A stretch of 64,000 bases of DNA from Todiramphus chloris collaris (taxonomy: Eukaryota > Chordata > Aves > Coraciiformes > Alcedinidae), in NCBI GenBank assembly GCA_025345505.1, contig JANVCC010000048.1, positions 4,012,640-4,076,639 on the forward strand, given 5' to 3'. Positions within the stretch are counted from its first letter, which is position 1. The number at the start of each line of letters is the position of its first letter. The notes beneath the pieces are model-generated. The model saw nothing but the letters and a program-made list of their open reading frames with translations, did not search any database and was not told where the DNA came from. Of the stretch, positions 60,666-64,000 are shown piece by piece. Made by a program: the position numbers and the translations under genes.

Positions 60666-63600
60666 AGCCTATGCAGCAGGCGATACAACTTCCAGCTGGG
60701 TAGTGGTGATTAGGTGTTTTTATAGAAAGATCTTTGTAATTCTTACTTTTTCCTCAGGTGAAGGATTGGTGCATGGCTGTAATGTCTATAAAATGCTAAA
60801 GCTGTTAAAACACAGTTTTTGTTGTATGTCATCCAATTTGCAGTTGGGAAATGGTAAAATTTGCATAAATTGAAAGCATATGTTGTGCTGGAAAGTAGGT
60901 AATGGAATTGCCACCTTCACATGTTTGAGTGCCATGCCTTTCTTCAATTTACACAATACTAAACCTAACTTACAAAGTTATTTTAGCTATTTTGGCATTA
61001 TAGATCATTTCATTTGGTGATACAAGTGTCTTCATGCTAGAGCTGGACAGGAAACAGTTTTCCTGTCTTGCAAAAGCTTTCACAAGTTCAAACCTGTTCC
61101 TGTTCAAAATTAGATGAACCTAGAGGCTATTAAAAAATGCAGTGCAAAAGAAGCTCCTCACCCATCCCAGCATGGCATAAGCAGAAGGCCAGGAACTCCT
61201 TCAGGATATGGGGATGCTCAGCTTCGAGCAGGTGGTGTTTTGTGATTTTCACAAGAAATTCCATACTTTATAACTGGTATAAACATTTTAAGGAAAAATA
61301 TTGGTTTTGATTAATTTGTTTCCCTTGATTAAAAAAATGTGTTTGGAAATTTCTGTCAAACACCCCTTTGTATTTTCAACAAACATACTGTGACTGATAA
61401 ATGTCTCCTAAGAGACGTTGGGCTGAGAGATTTTCTTGCTTTCTCTGCTCAGAAATGGGCACGGTTTTTGATATTTATTTTATGAATTGCAACCAACCAC
61501 CCTTAAAGTGTGGATTCAAAACGTGCTATGAGAAAAGCTTGAGACAATGTAATACAATTTCTTCATTGCTGTCCTTCCCCTTTCTTCTTTCTCTGCCACT
61601 GTTTCTCTATACTTGTTAAATATCTTTAAAGGAAAGGCTTTACATTTACCTTTAAACCAAGTGTCTTAAGTATTCTATTTTGTTTGTCTGTATTTTAAAC
61701 TTTTCTTTTAAACCTTCACTCTTACCTTCCAGAATTTCTTCCTGTTTTATTTGACTTTTTTTTTCCTGTCATCTTTTCCTCTTTCTTACAATCTCTGATT
61801 GTCATTCCCTATAGGACGGGAAATGGCTGCAGGCCAAAAGTCAGAGAGCAATCATAAAAAGCTATCAAAGGATGAGTAAAAGATGAGAGTAAATATCGTA
61901 GTGTTGTCTTCTGAAAGCATAATGACAGCACCTAGCTACCTCCCCTGGCTATGGACAAGGATATCTTTTGGAGTGTTAGAAGGACAAAATAGTATACTCT
62001 ATTCAGTCAGACACATCACTAATTCTAAGTGATCTCTAATTGAATTACACCTGATAAACACAAAAAGGTTCCATGAACTTTTATAGCAGTAGAAATAATA
62101 TTACCACCATATAAGGTCTCAAGCTTTGATGGAGATTTTTCTTTGAATATAAAATAATAGCAGGAAGAAGAAATGAATTCATATTCCTCCCCACCAGTCT
62201 ACGTAACGCCGCCAAAGTTTGTGACATACCCTCTGCTGATGTGACAAACTAGCAAAAGTAGTACAGCATCTGCCCCCTAAAATTCCCTTGCTACTCCACC
62301 TTGAATTTGCATCTTGTTTCGTATTCTGTTTTCTACAAGAAAACATCACTTGACCATAAATAAAATAAAATCAGATACTATTCTCATAATCCATCAGTAA
62401 TGATCACATTTTAATTTCCTTAAGCTGACTTGATGTTTATCGTCTCATTTTCTCCTTCATTTCTGCTTGCCAGTATAATCTGGCGTTTTGTATGTCAAAG
62501 GACATGACATCAATAAAAACCTCACACCGAACCATTGTCCTTTCTCACTATTTGAGATGCTTTTCAAAGACTACTGTTTACCAGTAAGGATGGGCCAAAC
62601 ACCAGGCACATGAAGGAAACATACTATGAACTTTGATGCATATCCCTAATTCTTTGTTCTCTGATTGAGGGAGGACAAGAACTGTTGAGAAGACATGAGA
62701 AGTGTAAAGGCATGGATACATTTATAGATATGTATTTTTGTCACAAAGTAATTCTTCTCCTATAGTGCTAGAAACTTTACATTGTTGAACAAATATTATG
62801 ACAGGAAATATTTGAGGTACAGTAGTAATCATCTTCTCTCATTGCCCAAGAGTTTAAACAAGCCTCTATTAAAGCAAACCCATTTGCTGAGCAAAAAATG
62901 GCTTATCTTTTTCTGCATTGTTCTTATTTTATTGTTTTCATGGTTATTGCCATTATAATTAGTCCCATTGCTTCTCCTGCTGTGCCACAGTCATGATAAA
63001 AATCAGATCCTCTTTAACAATTCCTTTTGTAAGAAGAATTTCTTGCAGTTCAACCTCAGAAGGGTCCCCTTTCTCCTTCTCCTGAGCTTTTATTCCCATC
63101 TATATTTCAGACCCATATCTCAATGACACCCCATATCTTTTACAGTCAAATATCACTAAGGTTAAAACAGATAGATCACACTGGAGAAGAACATTGGTGT
63201 ATCATGCATTTCTGTATCATGCTTCTTCGAATAAAATACTATTGATGCTTATGCCATGCCATCTTCCTTGTTATACATTTGTGTGTTGCCTAAACTATGG
63301 GTTTTCTAACCTATGGTTATGGATGACAACACCATCACAATAACATCTTTACACTATCTTTGATGTTCAAATGCCAGACATATTCCTTTTAAAGCTACCA
63401 AGTGGTATATTAAAATTTGTTAAGGCAACTGCTGGAGTCCAAAGTATGTAGCTGATTTGCTTAACGAGAGAAAAAAAAGAAAAGCACTGTGGATTAACCC
63501 TTTCCAGATATAACTCTTTATAATCTGCTTTCCCATTTACAATCTGGTGAGATAGAAATAACCATACAAGAGTATTACTTTCTAACAGCGTCTAAGGAAC

Positions 63601-64000
63601 AAACTGGTCTCTTAACACACGCTTGCCTTAAGAATCCAATGCAGGGATCTAGTAATTTTATGAGCTTAATAGAGTTAGTCTCTTCATAAACTTACATCAG
63701 AACTGTATTCATCATGCTGGGGAACATTTTGACATGACCTCATGCTGGAAGCAGCTGCTTGATTAGAGTGATTTCTGGAAGAAGTCTGTGTTCTGCTTCA
63801 ATACATTCCTTTTTTTTTTTTTCATCATTATGCTAGAGGTGTGCTTCATCTACAAAGACCAGATCTGTATTCAAACTTCTTCAAAGTTGGGGAGCATTTG
63901 ATGTCTAAGGGCAAATGAAGGTTCTGTACAAAATAATGTTACAGATGAAGGCACGTAGCAATTACTATGAGATGCAGGATGAGTGTTCCTTGAAAAATGT
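60666..64000. other. Unique AT-rich noncoding sequence
   Basis: No gene or repeat was recognised. A T run is at about 63810-63822. The open frame at 61401-61619 has no domain or splice context that I can support. Confidence 0.6.

Noticed and set aside
60491..60703. 70-codon frame with a consensus donor CAG-GTAAGTAC at 60580
   Set aside because: The donor sits at the edge of a MIR-like fragment and the frame runs into it; no convincing exon.
1..64000. tRNA, rRNA, CRISPR, bacterial operon features or intact retroviral genes
   Set aside because: Nothing was seen that supports any of these: no cloverleaf boxes, no spaced direct repeats, no gag/pol-type frames, and no ribosome-binding-site/ORF clusters.

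Overview
The window looks like vertebrate nuclear DNA, most likely from a bird. It is AT-rich, has no long open frame, and carries several truncated CR1 LINE copies. The younger copies have the avian-type 3' end: a (purine)GGTTGGAA block followed by a short array of the ATTCTATG octamer. A much older, decayed CR1/L3-type copy and several MIR-like fragments are also present. I recognise no complete protein-coding gene, rRNA, tRNA or CRISPR array. The sequence fits a long intron or intergenic, gene-poor stretch of a large chromosome.

Layout. 1-18354 is mostly unique AT-rich sequence with a (TCTTA)n microsatellite at 5021-5075 and a candidate signal-peptide exon at 11711-11881. 18355-19235 is the ancient CR1/L3 copy, with a short avian CR1 tail just after it at 19543. 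21.5-26.7 kb holds the densest set of gene-like signals: a locally GC-richer block at 21640-22400, a candidate two-exon microprotein at 22899-23709, and a candidate cysteine-bearing exon at 26592-26686. 28955-29624 is the best-preserved avian CR1. 37.8-38.8 kb has two further candidate exons on the plus strand. 40830-41592 holds two CR1 tails in the same (minus) orientation. 42.5-43.2 kb has palindromic TACAGCTG-type repeats and a strong RFX X-box match. 47823-47878 is an (AAAAT)n microsatellite. 49-61 kb carries MIR-like fragments, two CR1 pieces, candidate exons at 53363 and 56716, a long GC-rich hairpin at 55745 and a G/T-rich tract at 58837.

How the parts relate. Apart from the mobile elements, the most interesting signal is the predicted splice product at 22899-23009 plus 23651-23684. 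It would encode a 47-residue single-pass membrane protein whose hydrophobic segment is completed across the splice junction, followed by KRKR, a stop, and AATAAA 20 nt later. This is an inference from sequence only; no family was recognised. The other candidate exons do not share a consistent phase with one another, so they are not joined into one gene model. Some are expected to be chance pseudo-exons, which are common in vertebrate noncoding DNA.
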